The notes: generated from the letters alone by a model not told the origin. A stretch of DNA of 64,000 nucleotides from Mesorhizobium norvegicum (GCF_004919685.1 NZ_SMYZ01000038.1:62001-126000); one strand, 5' to 3'; counted from the first letter of the stretch, positions 52,943-62,973 are shown. Numbers and translations: made by a program.

Positions 52943-54528
52943 TCACAAAACCAGAGTCGATCTTGGAGGCAGTGCCGCCCGCCATCGAGTTCATCGGGCT
53001 GACCAAGAAGTTCGGGTCGCTTCTCGCCAACGACAACGTCAGTTTCGCGATCCGCGCGGGAACGATCCACGGCATCGTCGGTGAGAATGGAGCCGGAAAA
53101 TCGACGCTCATGAGCGCGCTCTTCGGTCTGTACAAACCGGATGCCGGCGAGATCAGGCTCAACGGAAAGCAGGTCTCGATCAAAAGTCCTTCGGCTGCCA
53201 TCGCACGCGGCGTTGGCATGGTTCATCAGCATTTCATGCTCGTAGACCGCCTGACCGCTCTGCAGAACGTGATCGTCGGCTCCGAAGGCCGGTTCTGGCT
53301 TGGCGGGAGGATCAGCGCCTGTCGTGAAAAGGTGACGGCTATCCAGCGACGGTATGGCCTCGCGTTCCCTCTCGATGCGACGATCCGATCCCTCCCAGTC
53401 GGCGTCCAGCAACGTGTCGAGATCGTCAAATCGCTGTATCGAGGCGCGGAAATCCTGATCCTCGACGAGCCTACCAGCGTGCTGACGCCCGACGAAGCCA
53501 AAGGTCTGTTCCATGTCTTTCGCAGCCTCGCCGCCGAGGGCAAGACTATCATCCTGATCACCCACAAACTCCAGGAAGTCCTGGAGGTGACGGACAATGT
53601 GACGGTGCTCAGGCAGGGACGCTGTATTGTCACCACACCGACAAATTCGGTTACCCGCGCCTCCCTCGCGGAGATGATGGTTGGGAGAAAAGTCGGGCGT
53701 ATTTCGGACGTCAGGGCGCCTGCGACTTGCGACGTAAGGATCAGGGTCCGGGATTTGGCGTTCCGTGATCCGTCAGGAACGGCAAGGGTCTCCGGCCTGT
53801 CGTTCGACGTTCATGGCGGAGAGATTCTTGGAGTTGCGGGCGTTTCCGGAAACGGCCAGACCGAATTGCTTTCGATGCTTGCAGGTCTCGTTGGCCCATC
53901 GGACGGCAGTATCCAGCTCGGGTCTCTAACCGTCACGCCAAACCAGCCGGCGTCTCCGATCAAAGTGCGGGCCAGCGGTGTCGCCCATGTGCCTGAGGAT
54001 CGATTGCGCCACGGTCTCGTGCCGAAATGGAGCGCATTGGAAAATAGCGTCCTTGGGCTGCAGCGGTCCGGCAAGGTAGCCGGGCTGGGCAACTGGATCG
54101 TGCGGTCCAAAGTTGCGGAATGGTGTCGCGAGCTGATGATCGCACACGATGTCAGGCCTCCCGATCCGCATCGGCCGATCCGTGTTTTTTCCGGTGGCAA
54201 TCAGCAGAAGCTGGTGATCGGCAGGGAGCTGGCGCTCGATCCCGAGATCATTCTGGTCGGCCAGCCGACGCGGGGCGTCGACATCGGTGCCATCGAGAGC
54301 ATCCACCGCAAGCTCCTCGCGCAGCGGCAAGCCGGCAAGGCCATCCTTCTTGTGTCGGTAGAGCTCGAAGAGGTGATGGATCTTTCGGATCGCATCCTGG
54401 TCATGTTCGAAGGCCGTTCGATGGGTGAACTGCTGCGCGATGAATTCGACGAACGAGTGATCGGCCTGATGATGGCCGGTTCGCAGCGCGACAGCGCTAT
54501 CAAGCAGATTGGCGGAGGAGAAGGCTGA
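52936..54528 (+). CDS. Nucleoside-type ABC importer, double ATP-binding protein
   Basis: A 530-residue ATPase of the YufO/NupA group that pairs with BMP binding proteins. The first domain has GENGAGKST and ILILDEPTSVLTP, with an unusual signature (SLPVGVQQRVEIVKSL). The second has GVSGNGQTE, FSGGNQQKLVIGREL and LVGQPTRGVDIG, where Q replaces D of the Walker B, as is common in this group. It overlaps the preceding gene by seven bases and the permease by one. Confidence 0.92.
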   Translation: MLITKPESILEAVPPAIEFIGLTKKFGSLLANDNVSFAIRAGTIHGIVGENGAGKSTLMSALFGLYKPDAGEIRLNGKQVSIKSPSAAIARGVGMVHQHFMLVDRLTALQNVIVGSEGRFWLGGRISACREKVTAIQRRYGLAFPLDATIRSLPVGVQQRVEIVKSLYRGAEILILDEPTSVLTPDEAKGLFHVFRSLAAEGKTIILITHKLQEVLEVTDNVTVLRQGRCIVTTPTNSVTRASLAEMMVGRKVGRISDVRAPATCDVRIRVRDLAFRDPSGTARVSGLSFDVHGGEILGVAGVSGNGQTELLSMLAGLVGPSDGSIQLGSLTVTPNQPASPIKVRASGVAHVPEDRLRHGLVPKWSALENSVLGLQRSGKVAGLGNWIVRSKVAEWCRELMIAHDVRPPDPHRPIRVFSGGNQQKLVIGRELALDPEIILVGQPTRGVDIGAIESIHRKLLAQRQAGKAILLVSVELEEVMDLSDRILVMFEGRSMGELLRDEFDERVIGLMMAGSQRDSAIKQIGGGEG

Positions 54529-55640
54529 TGCGTCGCATGTCAACGGTCGTCGGCGGCGTTCTGGCCGCTTTCATCAACATCTTCATCGCGGTCGCGCTTG
54601 GCGGCATCTTAATCCTGGCAGTAGGCGAAGATCCGATTGCCGCATTGGATGTCGTGCTTCAGGGCGCCTTCGGAAGCCTGGACGGACTAAGCTACACTTT
54701 GCACTATGCCACGAACTTCATCTTCGCCGGTCTGGCCGTGGCAATCGCTGCGCAGGCCAACCAGTTCAATATCGGCGGCGAGGGACAGGCCTATCTCGGC
54801 GGTCTCGGCGTAACGCTGCTGTGCTTCGCGATGCCGGGCTTTCCCTGGTATGTTGCCTTGCCCTTCGCGATTGTCGCGGCGATGGCTTTTGGCGCCATCT
54901 GGGTCGCTGTTCCCGCCTATATGGTCGCGCGGCGCGGCAGCCATCTCGTCATCACGACGATCATGTTCAACTTCCTGGCGTCCCTGTTGATGATCTACCT
55001 GATCGTCAATCAATTCCGCGAGGCCGGTTCCATGATACCGGCGAGTGCTGCAATCTCGCCTTCCCTCGAACTGCTTCGCTTCGATCAGATCCTTGCTGCG
55101 GTGGGAGTTCAGGTCCCTGAGTCTCCTCTCAACGTCACGATTCTCGTGGCGCTGGTTTGCTGCGTTCTCGTGACCTATCTGGTCTGGCACACGCGGTGGG
55201 GGTACGAGCTGCGTGCGGTCGGGGCCAACTCCGAAGCGGCGGCGTTCGCGGGGATTCCGGTCAATCGCGTGATTATCCAGGCGATATGCATCTCTGGCGG
55301 GCTTGCCGGACTGATTGGCGTCAATGAGATCATGGGGGCCCAGCATCGGCTGATGCTCGACTTTGCCTTTGGTTACGGCTTCACGGGTATCGCTGTTGCA
55401 CTCATTGGGGCCAACCATCCGGCAGGCATCATCCCGGCATCGATCCTGTTCGGCGCGCTCTATCAGGGCGGTGCCTCGCTTTCATTCCTGTTTCCATCGG
55501 TCTCACGAGACGTAGTCATTGTCCTCCAGGGCCTGGTGATCCTGTTCGCCGGCGGGCTCGTGCATGTGTTGCGTCCACTCGCCACAAGCGCGGTCGAGGC
55601 CGTGCTGGTCCGGATGGGTATGGCTGGGGAGCGCATTTAA
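54528..55640 (+). CDS. Nucleoside-type ABC importer, permease 1
   Basis: A 370-residue YufP-like permease with about ten hydrophobic segments. Motifs are NQFNIGGEGQAYLGGLG near residue 80 and the RAVGANSEAAAFAGIPVNR coupling loop. It overlaps its neighbours by one base on each side, showing tight operon coupling. Confidence 0.92.
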   Translation: MRRMSTVVGGVLAAFINIFIAVALGGILILAVGEDPIAALDVVLQGAFGSLDGLSYTLHYATNFIFAGLAVAIAAQANQFNIGGEGQAYLGGLGVTLLCFAMPGFPWYVALPFAIVAAMAFGAIWVAVPAYMVARRGSHLVITTIMFNFLASLLMIYLIVNQFREAGSMIPASAAISPSLELLRFDQILAAVGVQVPESPLNVTILVALVCCVLVTYLVWHTRWGYELRAVGANSEAAAFAGIPVNRVIIQAICISGGLAGLIGVNEIMGAQHRLMLDFAFGYGFTGIAVALIGANHPAGIIPASILFGALYQGGASLSFLFPSVSRDVVIVLQGLVILFAGGLVHVLRPLATSAVEAVLVRMGMAGERI

Positions 55641-56608
55641 TGGACTACCTCGCTCTACTCCTGATCACCGCCTCCGCACTTCGCCTTGCTGTCCCCGTTT
55701 TGCTTGCCGCAATTGCCGGCCTTTACGCGGAAACATCCGGCCTGATTGACATCGGGTTAGAAGGCAAAATGCTGGTGGGAGCCTTTGCCGCAGGCGCATT
55801 CGCCTCGCTGTCCGGAGATCCGTGGATTGGATTGGCTGGGGCCATGGCAGTGGCAATCGTCATTGCCATGGCGCAAGGCTTCGCCTCTATCACGCTGCGC
55901 GGCAATCAACTCGTGATTGGATTGGCCATCAACATCATCGCCAGCGGGCTGACCGTGTTCCTCGGCATCGCCTGGTACCAGAGGGGAGGCCAGACGACCC
56001 CGCTTGCCGATGCTGCCAGGTTTCCAGCCCTGAAACTTCCCTTCGCGGAGAGTATCGCTCACGTTCCAGTGGTGGGGCCTCTGTATAATGTTGCGCTGAG
56101 CGGCCACACAATCCTCGGCTACCTCGCTTTCGCGACGGTGCTTGCGACCTGGTTTATTCTGTATCGCAGCAGCTACGGCCTGCGGCTGCGGGCGTGCGGC
56201 GACAAACCGGAAGCCGTCGACACGGCAGGCGTCTCGGTTGTCGGGCTTCGCTATTCGGCCATGGTCATTAACGGCGCGCTTTGCGGCGCGGCTGGCGCTT
56301 ATCTTGCTATCGTCCAAGGCGGGGCCTTCTATCGGGACATGACCGCTGGGCAGGGGTTCATGGCGCTCGCGGCGTTGATCTTCGGCAACTGGCGTCCGGG
56401 AAGGGTCCTTGCCGCTTGCCTTCTGTTCGCTTTCGCCGACGCAATCCAAGGGCGGCTTCAAGGCTCCGTCCTCGCTGGGTTCGAAGTCCCGACGCAATTG
56501 ATCCAGGGGCTGCCTTATTTACTCACGATCCTCCTACTCGCCGGGGTTGTGGGCCGGGCGGAAGGGCCTGCGGGGGCTGGAAGGCCCTACGTCAAAGGCG
56601 AGCGCTAG
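55640..56608 (+). CDS. Nucleoside-type ABC importer, permease 2
   Basis: A 322-residue YufQ-like permease: AETSGLIDIGLEGKMLVGAFAAG near the N-terminus and RLRACGDKPEAVDTAGVSV as coupling loop. It completes the importer (two binding proteins, ATPase, two permeases). Confidence 0.92.
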   Translation: MDYLALLLITASALRLAVPVLLAAIAGLYAETSGLIDIGLEGKMLVGAFAAGAFASLSGDPWIGLAGAMAVAIVIAMAQGFASITLRGNQLVIGLAINIIASGLTVFLGIAWYQRGGQTTPLADAARFPALKLPFAESIAHVPVVGPLYNVALSGHTILGYLAFATVLATWFILYRSSYGLRLRACGDKPEAVDTAGVSVVGLRYSAMVINGALCGAAGAYLAIVQGGAFYRDMTAGQGFMALAALIFGNWRPGRVLAACLLFAFADAIQGRLQGSVLAGFEVPTQLIQGLPYLLTILLLAGVVGRAEGPAGAGRPYVKGER

Positions 56609-56633
56609 CGGAAAGACCGCCACGGGTCTTCCG
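56609..56633 (+). terminator. Imperfect hairpin before the nucleoside hydrolase gene
   Basis: CGGAAAGACC pairs with GGGTCTTCCG with one bulge, directly after the permease stop. There is no T run. It may be an intercistronic processing element. Confidence 0.3.
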
Positions 56634-56680
56634 GACATTGATTTCCGTGGAATCTCATGAATGCATAAAAGGGAAATACG

Positions 56681-57640
56681 ATGAAGACGAAAGTAATTGT
56701 CGACACCGACACGGGCGTGGACGACGCGATGGGGTGCGCGCTCGCGCTCAGATCGCCGGAACTGGACGTTCTGGCATTCACGTCGATCTTCGGAAACGTC
56801 AGCGTTGAGCTTACGACAGAGAACACTGCTTATCTAATGGAGGTTTTCGATCGGACAGACATTCCGCTTGCAAAAGGCGCTGGTCGCGGGCTGGTCGGCA
56901 CCCCAAACTACTCACCGTTCGTCCATGGCGACGACGGCGTTGGTAACGCTGGCTTCGAAAAGGCAAAGAAGGTCAAGCCGATCAAGGCGTCGGCTGCAGA
57001 GCTTACGGTTGAACTTGCGCGCGCCAATCCTGGAGAGGTCAGCTACATCGCTCTCGGGCCGCTCACCAATCTGGCCCTGGCGCTGGCAATCGATCCCGAC
57101 CTCCCAACCTATCTCAAGAAAGTCGTTTGGATGGGAGGGGCGGTCTATGTGCCCGGCAACGTTACTCCCGTGGCAGAAGCGGACGCGTGGCATGATCCGG
57201 AAAGCGCACAGATGGTGCTGCAGCAATCCGGATGGGAGGTCGAAATGGTCGGCCTCGACGTGACCGACGACACCCTGCTCGATGAAAACGATCTCGAAAG
57301 ACTGAAGGCTGGCAGCGCGCAGGGCCGTTACCTGGCGGCGATGATGCCGTTCTATATGAACTTCTATTCAAAAAAGCTTGGACGCTACGCTTGTGCGGCG
57401 CACTCCGCTCTCACCGTAGCCGTTGTCTCCGACCCGACTATCGTGACAGCGTCGGAAAGGTTGAAAGTTCAAGTCGAGCTCAAAGGCTCGATTACCCGTG
57501 GGATGACCGTTGCCGATCGCCGGACGAACGGGGCCAATGGGGGAGATGGACAGTGGCCTGATATGCCCTTGACCAAAGTCCTTCGCGACGTTGACCGGGA
57601 CCGTTTCCGGGAAATGTTCCTGAGCCGCGTAGAGGTTTAG
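56681..57640 (+). CDS. Nucleoside hydrolase (IUNH family), divergent active site
   Basis: A 319-residue inosine/uridine-preferring nucleoside hydrolase homologue that should cleave the N-glycosidic bond of a nucleoside. The N-terminal calcium motif is intact (D8, D10, D14, D15 in DTDTGVDDA), as are LGPLTN, the asparagine in PGNVTP and E165. Two ribose/calcium residues differ: the asparagine usual after E is D167, and the aspartate that follows H240 is S241. So it may use another sugar or be slower. The substrate would come from the importer just upstream. Confidence 0.88.
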   Translation: MKTKVIVDTDTGVDDAMGCALALRSPELDVLAFTSIFGNVSVELTTENTAYLMEVFDRTDIPLAKGAGRGLVGTPNYSPFVHGDDGVGNAGFEKAKKVKPIKASAAELTVELARANPGEVSYIALGPLTNLALALAIDPDLPTYLKKVVWMGGAVYVPGNVTPVAEADAWHDPESAQMVLQQSGWEVEMVGLDVTDDTLLDENDLERLKAGSAQGRYLAAMMPFYMNFYSKKLGRYACAAHSALTVAVVSDPTIVTASERLKVQVELKGSITRGMTVADRRTNGANGGDGQWPDMPLTKVLRDVDRDRFREMFLSRVEV

Positions 57641-57674
57641 AGCGTTCATTATTGCGTCGGTAGGCGATCATTGA

Positions 57675-58223
57675 ATGAGTGTTGTTCCGGCGCTTTCCGA
57701 CGGATTTCGACCAAACTACGTGGACGCCGTTATAGGTGCCCGCGTAGTCGAACATTTGGCAGATTTCGATTGGCGTATCGTTGGAACCCCACCACTTGGT
57801 ATCGACGTGCCGAACAGCGACATCGATATCATCTGTCATACGTTAAACTATGAGCAGTTTGCAGACGTCGTCTGGGGTTCGTTTGGCTACCACCTCGACT
57901 TCTCTTTGAGGCAGTGGTCTTCTGGCGAACGATGCGTCGTCTGCGATTTCTTCTTCGATGGTTGGAAATTCCAGATCTTTGGGGATCGTCGGTGCATTGT
58001 CGATCAGGCGGCGTGGCGTCATTTCGTCGTCGAGCAACGCCTTCTGGCGCTGGGCGGCGAGACATTGCGGCAACGCGTTTTTGCCGAGCGACTGCAAGGT
58101 TTCAAGACCGAACCGGCGTTTGCGAAGGTTCTTGGACTCGACGGCAATCCTTTTTCCGAAATGCAGAAACTGTTTGAAGCCGAAGACGAGGACCTGTGCC
58201 TCCTCATTGCCAGAAACTCCTAG
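57675..58223 (+). CDS. DUF4269 protein (nucleotidyltransferase-like)
   Basis: A 182-residue protein. GTPPLGIDVPNSDIDIICHT near residue 35 is the DUF4269 signature and resembles the GS..D.D metal motif of polymerase-beta-like nucleotidyltransferases. The rest (VCDFFFDGWKFQIFGD, HFVVEQRLLALGGE) fits the same family. Its place between the nucleoside hydrolase and the FAH-family dehydratase is odd, since no role in catabolism is known. Confidence 0.8.
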   Translation: MSVVPALSDGFRPNYVDAVIGARVVEHLADFDWRIVGTPPLGIDVPNSDIDIICHTLNYEQFADVVWGSFGYHLDFSLRQWSSGERCVVCDFFFDGWKFQIFGDRRCIVDQAAWRHFVVEQRLLALGGETLRQRVFAERLQGFKTEPAFAKVLGLDGNPFSEMQKLFEAEDEDLCLLIARNS

Positions 58224-58262
58224 AGAGCTTTTCAAACGGCACTATTGAATAGGACAGTTGTG

Positions 58263-59432
58263 ATGACGCGAGTAACCGCAAATGACCTGCTTCCGCAGGG
58301 AAGTGCCGGACTCCTGATTGGGCGCGTATGGTCGAACGAGGCGGGCGGGCCATGCCCGGTCCTGGTCGATGGGGACAAGTTGCGTGACTTGTCGCGTGTC
58401 GCGCCTACGGTATCAGGGCTGCTCGAAATCCCGACGCTCCACGAAGCATTAGACGATCCAGAGCGGTTGCCTATGCTCGGCAACGTCGATGACTTTCTCA
58501 GCAGCGGTGGCAACAGAGGGCCCTCAGGCGCGCTGCTTGCACCTTGCGATCTCCAGGCTGTGAAGGCCGCCGGCGTGACGTTCGCAGGCAGCGCCCTGGA
58601 GCGTGTGATTGAAGAACGCGCAAATGGCGATCCGCATCGTGCAGAGGGACTGAGATCTGAGCTAGCTCCGGTTCTGGGCGACAGTCTGCGAGGCGTTATA
58701 ACAGGTTCGACCGCGGCTGAGCACGTCAAGGACGTCCTGCAAGAACGTGGAATGTGGTCGCAGTATTTGGAAGTCGCTATCGGACCGGACGCCGAGATAT
58801 TCACCAAAGGCCAGCCCATGGCATCAGTGGGCTGCGGTGCTGAGGTCGGGATCAACCGGATCTCGCATTGGAACAATCCGGAGCCGGAGATTGTTCTCGT
58901 GGTGAATTCGCATGGCGCAATCCGCGGCGCCACTTTGGGAAACGACGTCAACCTGAGAGATGTCGAAGGCCGCTCCGCTTTGCTGCTCGGCAAGGCAAAG
59001 GATAATCATGCCGCCTGTGCAGTCGGACCATTCATACGGATTTTCGACGCCAGTTTCGGGCTGGAAGATGTCGAGCGGGCGATCGTGTCGCTTGAGATTA
59101 CGGGCCGGGACAGCTTTTCGCTGAAAGAGCAAAGCCCTATGAGCGCCATATCGCGAAAGCCCGCGGACCTTGTTCGGCAGACGATTAACGTCAACCACCA
59201 CTATCCCGACGGCTTGATCCTCTTCCTCGGAACCATGTTTGCTCCAGTGCAGGATCGAAAGGGCATAGGGATGGGCTTCACCCACGAAGTTGGCGACGAA
59301 GTACGGATATCGAGCCCTAACCTGGGAAGCCTAATCAATGTTGTGAATTGGTGCGACGCGATTGAACCATGGACGTTCGGCGTCGGTGCGCTGATGCAGA
59401 ACCTGGCGCGGCGTGGGCTTCTACCGCAATGA
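58263..59432 (+). CDS. FAH-family 2-keto-3-deoxypentonate dehydratase-like enzyme
   Basis: A 389-residue protein of the long FAH branch that includes the 2-keto-3-deoxy-arabinonate/xylonate dehydratases, which yield alpha-ketoglutarate semialdehyde. The metal site is suggested by [26 protein letters not shown] (glutamates of the E-x-E pattern), followed by [30 protein letters not shown] precedes ATG 58263. The stop overlaps the start of the IlvD-type gene, which would make its substrate, so the two form a dehydratase pair. Confidence 0.82.
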   Translation: MTRVTANDLLPQGSAGLLIGRVWSNEAGGPCPVLVDGDKLRDLSRVAPTVSGLLEIPTLHEALDDPERLPMLGNVDDFLSSGGNRGPSGALLAPCDLQAVKAAGVTFAGSALERVIEERANGDPHRAEGLRSELAPVLGDSLRGVITGSTAAEHVKDVLQERGMWSQYLEVAIGPDAEIFTKGQPMASVGCGAEVGINRISHWNNPEPEIVLVVNSHGAIRGATLGNDVNLRDVEGRSALLLGKAKDNHAACAVGPFIRIFDASFGLEDVERAIVSLEITGRDSFSLKEQSPMSAISRKPADLVRQTINVNHHYPDGLILFLGTMFAPVQDRKGIGMGFTHEVGDEVRISSPNLGSLINVVNWCDAIEPWTFGVGALMQNLARRGLLPQ

Positions 59433-61211
59433 CGACTGACCAAGGCGCCCACAAAAGACTTCGATCCCAGGATTGGTTCGACAATCCCGAGCATATCGAT
59501 CTCACCGCGCTCTATCTTGAGCGCTTCATGAACTACGGCCTGACCCCGGAGGAGTTGCGGTCCGGCCGGCCTGTTATCGGGATAGCGCAAAGCGGCAGCG
59601 ACCTGACGCCCTGCAACCGGGTGCATGTCGAACTTGTTGCGCGCGTGCGAGACGGAATTCGTGACGCGGGTGGCATTCCGATTGAATTCCCGACACATCC
59701 GCTGTTTGAAAACTGCAAGCGCCCCACCGCCGCCCTGGACCGAAATCTGGCTTATCTGGGACTTGTCGAGATCCTCTATGGTTATCCGATCGACGGCGTC
59801 GTGCTGACGACTGGATGCGACAAGACAACCCCGTCCGCGCTGATGGCAGCTGCCACCGTGAACATTCCGGCAATCGTTCTCTCTGGCGGTCCCATGCTCG
59901 ATGGGTGGCACGAAGGCGACCTGGTAGGCTCCGGCACGGTTATCTGGCGATCACGGCGGCGGCTTGCCGCGGGCGAGATTGACAAGCAGGGCTTCCTGAA
60001 AGCGGCGCTCGAGTCCGCGCCGTCGGTAGGACATTGCAATACGATGGGAACGGCATCGACGATGAATGCCATCGCCGAAGCTCTCGGCATGTCGCTAACA
60101 GGATGCGCAGCAATTCCTGCCGCCTATCGCGAGAGAGGGCAGATGGCTTACTGGACGGGCCGCCGGGCAGTCGAGCTTGTGCGCGATGATGTGAAACCCT
60201 CTGACATCCTCACCAGGGCAGCGTTTCTGAACGCCATCAAAGTGAACACGGCGATTGGAGGCTCGACAAATGCGCAACCCCATCTGGTTGCCATGGCTCG
60301 GCACGCGGGCGTCGATCTGTTCCACGACGACTGGCAGGTCCACGTATGATATTCCGCTCCTCGCAAATGTTCAGCCCGCAGGCGCGTTCTTGGGTGAACG
60401 CTTCCATCGCGCTGGCGGCGTTCCTGCCGTCATGTGGGAGCTCCTGAAAGCCGGAGTTCTTGATGGATCGTGTCCGACGGTCACGGGCCTTACGATCGCT
60501 CAAAATCTGGAAGGACGCGAGTCGCAGGACCGTGAAGTGATCCGCCCGTACGCTTCGCCATTGAAGGAGCGCGCCGGCTTCCTGGTTTTGCGTGGAAACC
60601 TCTTCGATTTCGCCATCATGAAAACGAGCGTGATCTCCGAGGATTTTCGTCGACGGTATTTGTCCCAGCCCGGACGCGAGGGGATATTTGAAGGAAAGGC
60701 CGTCGTATTTGACGGCTCCGAAGACTATCACAACCGCATAAACGACCCATCGCTCGAGATCGGCACAGGCAGCATTCTGGTGATCAGGGGAAGTGGACCG
60801 GTCGGCTGGCCCGGATCCGCCGAAGTGGTGAACATGCAGCCACCGGACCGACTGTTGCGCAGGGGAATATTGAGCCTTCCAACGATTGGCGATGGGCGCC
60901 AATCGGGAACGGCTGACAGTCCCTCAATCCTGAATGCGTCTCCCGAAAGCGCCATCGGCGGAGGGCTTGCGTGGTTGCGCACAGGCGATCTCATCCGGAT
61001 CGATCTCAATGCAAGGACTTGCGACGCGCTGGTCGATGCTGCCGAGATTGAAACACGCATGCGCGACGGCTTCCCAGGCGTGCCTGCGGACGCTACCCCA
61101 TGGCAGCGAATTTACAGGCAGACCGTCGGGCAATTGTCGGAGGGGGCCTGCATCGAGGAGAGCATTGAGTTCAGGGATATTTCTCGGCGGCCGCCCCGAC
61201 ACAATCATTGA
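59429..61211 (+). pseudogene. IlvD/Edd-family aldonate dehydratase with frameshift
   Basis: The two frames together encode ~593 residues, the full length of xylonate/arabinonate-type dehydratases. The Fe-S cysteines are in the first part: C62 (LTPCN), C130 (TTGCDKT) and C203 (GHCNTM). The first frame ends with TGA at 60347-60349 (306 residues); the second continues from ~60345 as [22 protein letters not shown] glycine codon is expected between VH and YDIPL, so two bases appear lost after 60343. Everything else is intact, so it is either a recent mutation or a sequencing error. The first frame starts within the stop of the preceding gene. Confidence 0.85.
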
Positions 61212-61274
61212 CCGCATCGGCCAATGCTGACGTCCATGCCTCGTCGGGGTCCGCACAGTTCAGGGGAAGAAAGA

Positions 61275-62006
61275 ATGCAAAGTCTTGTTGGAAAGACCGT
61301 TCTGATCACGGCCGCTGCCCAGGGAATAGGAGAGGCGAGTGCGCACGCCTTGGCACGCGCAGGTGCGATTGTGATTGCAACCGACATCAACGAACCGGGT
61401 CTTTCCCATCTGGGGGGAGTGTCCGGCATACGGACGCGCGCATTGGATGTTCGGGACGACCAAGCAATCAAGGCGACGGTAGCCGACATCGGGCGGGTCG
61501 ACATTTTGTTCAATTGTGCGGGTTTCGTACATGCCGGAACCATCCTTGAGATGTCGGACGAGGAACTGCAGTTTGCGCTTGATTTGAACGTCCACTCGAT
61601 GGTGAGGACCATACGCGCAGTACTTCCTGGCATGGCAGGGCGCGGAGCAGGCTCCATCATCAACATGTCCTCTGTCGCCTCGAGCATCAAGGGCGTTCAA
61701 AATCGTTTTGCCTATTCGCTCACGAAGGCTGCCGTGATCGGCCTCACGAAGTCTGTGGCTGCGGATTATGTCGGTCGGGGTGTGCGGTGCAATGCAATCT
61801 GCCCGGGGACGGTGGAAAGTCCTTCGTTGGACGGACGGATGCGTGCGCAGGGCAATTACGAAGAGGCGCGAGCTGCTTTTATCGCCAGGCAGCCAATGGG
61901 CCGGCTTGGCACTCCGGAAGAAGTAGCCGACCTCGTCGTCCACCTCGCTGGAGCAAGTTACACAACAGGGCAGGCCTATGTGATTGACGGCGGCTGGGCG
62001 CTCTAA
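61275..62006 (+). CDS. SDR, 2-keto-3-deoxy-sugar-acid dehydrogenase-like
   Basis: A 243-residue SDR closely patterned on the 2-keto-3-deoxy-L-fuconate/rhamnonate dehydrogenase group: GKTVLITAAAQGIGEASAHALARAGA with NAD-type ATDIN, NCAGFVHAG, catalytic YSLTK and the IDGGWAL end. Such enzymes oxidise C4 of a 2-keto-3-deoxy sugar acid to a 2,4-diketo acid, which a FAH-family enzyme then splits. The FAH gene follows after 20 bases, matching that gene order. Confidence 0.85.
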   Translation: MQSLVGKTVLITAAAQGIGEASAHALARAGAIVIATDINEPGLSHLGGVSGIRTRALDVRDDQAIKATVADIGRVDILFNCAGFVHAGTILEMSDEELQFALDLNVHSMVRTIRAVLPGMAGRGAGSIINMSSVASSIKGVQNRFAYSLTKAAVIGLTKSVAADYVGRGVRCNAICPGTVESPSLDGRMRAQGNYEEARAAFIARQPMGRLGTPEEVADLVVHLAGASYTTGQAYVIDGGWAL

Positions 62007-62026
62007 AACACTCAGGAGAAGCGGGT

Positions 62027-62872
62027 ATGAAGTTAGTACGATATGGCAATCCGGGCGCCGAAAAACCCGGATTGGTTGACCATGATGGGACGGTTCGCGA
62101 CCTGTCTGGCCAAGTGAACGATCTTTCCGGGGAGGCGCTCGATCCAAAGGCGCTCGCCGAGTTGGCAAAGCTTAATCCGAGAAAACTACCGAAGGTCAAT
62201 GGCCACCCACGCATAGGTCCATGTGTAGCTGGAGTGGGCAAGTTTATCTGTATCGGCCTGAACTATTCCGATCATGCCGCGGAAACCGGAGCGACCGTAC
62301 CGCCAGAGCCAATCATCTTCATGAAGGCCACGTCCTCAATCGCGGGCCCGTATGACGATGTCGTCATTCCCCGGGGATCCCAGAAGACCGATTGGGAGGT
62401 CGAGCTTGGGGTCATTATTGGCAAGACGGCAAAATACGTCACTGAAGAAGATGCCCTTGGCTATGTGGCCGGCTTCTGCGTGGTGAATGATGTGTCGGAA
62501 CGAGCGTATCAGACCGAGCGGTCGGGTCAGTGGACCAAGGGTAAGAGCTGTGACACGTTCGGGCCGGTAGGACCTTGGTTGGTAACGAAGGATGAAGTTT
62601 CTGACTTTCAGGCCTTGCGGATGTGGCTCGAAGTGAACGGAAGCAAGATGCAGGACGGGTCCACAAGAACGATGGTTTATGGGGTGGCTTTCCTGGTTTC
62701 CTACCTCAGCCAATTCATGTCCCTGCACCCCGGTGATATCATTGCCACAGGAACGCCGCCCGGTGTCGGAATGGGTATGAAACCGCCGCGTTTCCTGAGG
62801 GATGGCGACGTGGTGGAACTCGGCATCGATGGGCTGGGTGCGCAGCGGCAAAAGTTCAGAGCTATGGATTGA
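62027..62872 (+). CDS. FAH-family 2,4-diketo-3-deoxy-sugar-acid hydrolase-like enzyme
   Basis: A 281-residue FAH protein with CIGLNYSDHAAETG, KATSSIAGPYDDVVIP, DWEVELGVIIGKTAKYV (metal glutamates) and GDIIATGTPPGVGMGMKPP. This short branch includes L-2,4-diketo-3-deoxyrhamnonate/fuconate hydrolase as well as proteins often mislabelled ureidoglycolate lyase. After the SDR it would give pyruvate and a hydroxy acid (glycolate from a pentose). Assignment rests on pairing with the SDR. Confidence 0.82.
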   Translation: MKLVRYGNPGAEKPGLVDHDGTVRDLSGQVNDLSGEALDPKALAELAKLNPRKLPKVNGHPRIGPCVAGVGKFICIGLNYSDHAAETGATVPPEPIIFMKATSSIAGPYDDVVIPRGSQKTDWEVELGVIIGKTAKYVTEEDALGYVAGFCVVNDVSERAYQTERSGQWTKGKSCDTFGPVGPWLVTKDEVSDFQALRMWLEVNGSKMQDGSTRTMVYGVAFLVSYLSQFMSLHPGDIIATGTPPGVGMGMKPPRFLRDGDVVELGIDGLGAQRQKFRAMD

Positions 62873-62973
62873 TTGAAGTTTTCCGCATTGGCATCCGCGG
62901 GAATGGACGGCTCCCCCCGTTGCTGTCCGAACAATTTCTCGCCGGGACGAACTCAGATTGTTGGGAGAAATTC

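Noticed and set aside
61260..62168. Open frame of 302 codons on the minus strand
   Set aside because: It is antisense to the SDR and FAH genes, with low-complexity arginine and proline content typical of a shadow frame.
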